From NCBI GenBank assembly GCA_020061965.1, contig JAGUXG010000220.1, positions 1 to 5,769 on the forward strand: a stretch of 5,769 bases of DNA. Direction: 5' to 3'. Under the pieces are notes generated by a model. The model did no database searches, was not told the origin of the DNA, and worked only from the letters and a program-made list of their open reading frames with translations. Made by a program: the position numbers and the translations under genes. The DNA comes from a bacterium (GTDB lineage Bacteria > UBA9089 > UBA9088 > JAGUXG01). Of the stretch, positions 5,666 through 5,769 are shown piece by piece. Within the stretch, counting starts at the first letter, position 1; every line of letters starts with the position of its first letter.

Positions 5666-5769
5666 TACATAAATTCCTATTTTTCGCATAAAAAATGGAG
5701 AAAAATTTAAGATGAAAGGTTTAATTTAGAGCAAAAAGATAATCTTGCATCAAGGGTAGAGAAAAATAG

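Noticed and set aside
5627..5689. Upstream ATG start for pyrH
   Set aside because: The extra 21 residues are not typical of UMP kinase, and the start lies upstream of the likely promoter.

Overview
The window is bacterial chromosome from an organism I cannot place to phylum. Its base composition is moderately AT-rich. The tRNA genes lack an encoded CCA, hisG is of the long (HisZ-independent) type, and there are many short dispersed or tandem repeats between and even inside genes. That repeat style recalls uncultivated candidate-phylum bacteria and Planctomycetes-like genomes, but this is an impression, not a classification.

Left part, all on the + strand: a repeat-rich leader (1-295) with a conserved 32-bp box and a hairpin element; tRNA-Gly(GCC); a 170-bp insert that ends in a second copy of the tRNA-Gly 3' end and can fold into a three-way-junction RNA; a thioredoxin gene (trxA) whose stop codon lies inside the next gene; tRNA-Pro(UGG); then a 696-codon membrane protein of the DUF2723 (TMEM260-like glycosyltransferase) family with a C-terminal TPR region. 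Spacing and overlap suggest that tRNA-Gly, trxA, tRNA-Pro and the membrane protein may share a transcript that tRNA processing would cut up. The membrane protein gene carries two in-frame clusters of short tandem repeats (8-, 7- and 9-bp units) in loops between membrane helices, plus a pyrimidine repeat just after its start codon.

Right part, all on the - strand and convergent with the left part: pyrH (UMP kinase), frr (ribosome recycling factor) and hisG (ATP phosphoribosyltransferase). pyrH and frr form the familiar translation/nucleotide pair, 39 bp apart. pyrH has a good promoter that almost touches its start codon, predicting a leaderless or nearly leaderless mRNA. A 200-bp gap with a second copy of both the box and the hairpin separates frr from hisG, which has its own candidate promoter. 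The 148-bp convergent gap (3107-3254) holds no gene and no convincing terminator.

The most unusual items are the tRNA-Gly-derived insert at 369-541, the trxA/tRNA-Pro overlap, the frame-shifting heptanucleotide arrays inside the membrane protein gene, and the two-copy box-plus-hairpin repeat.
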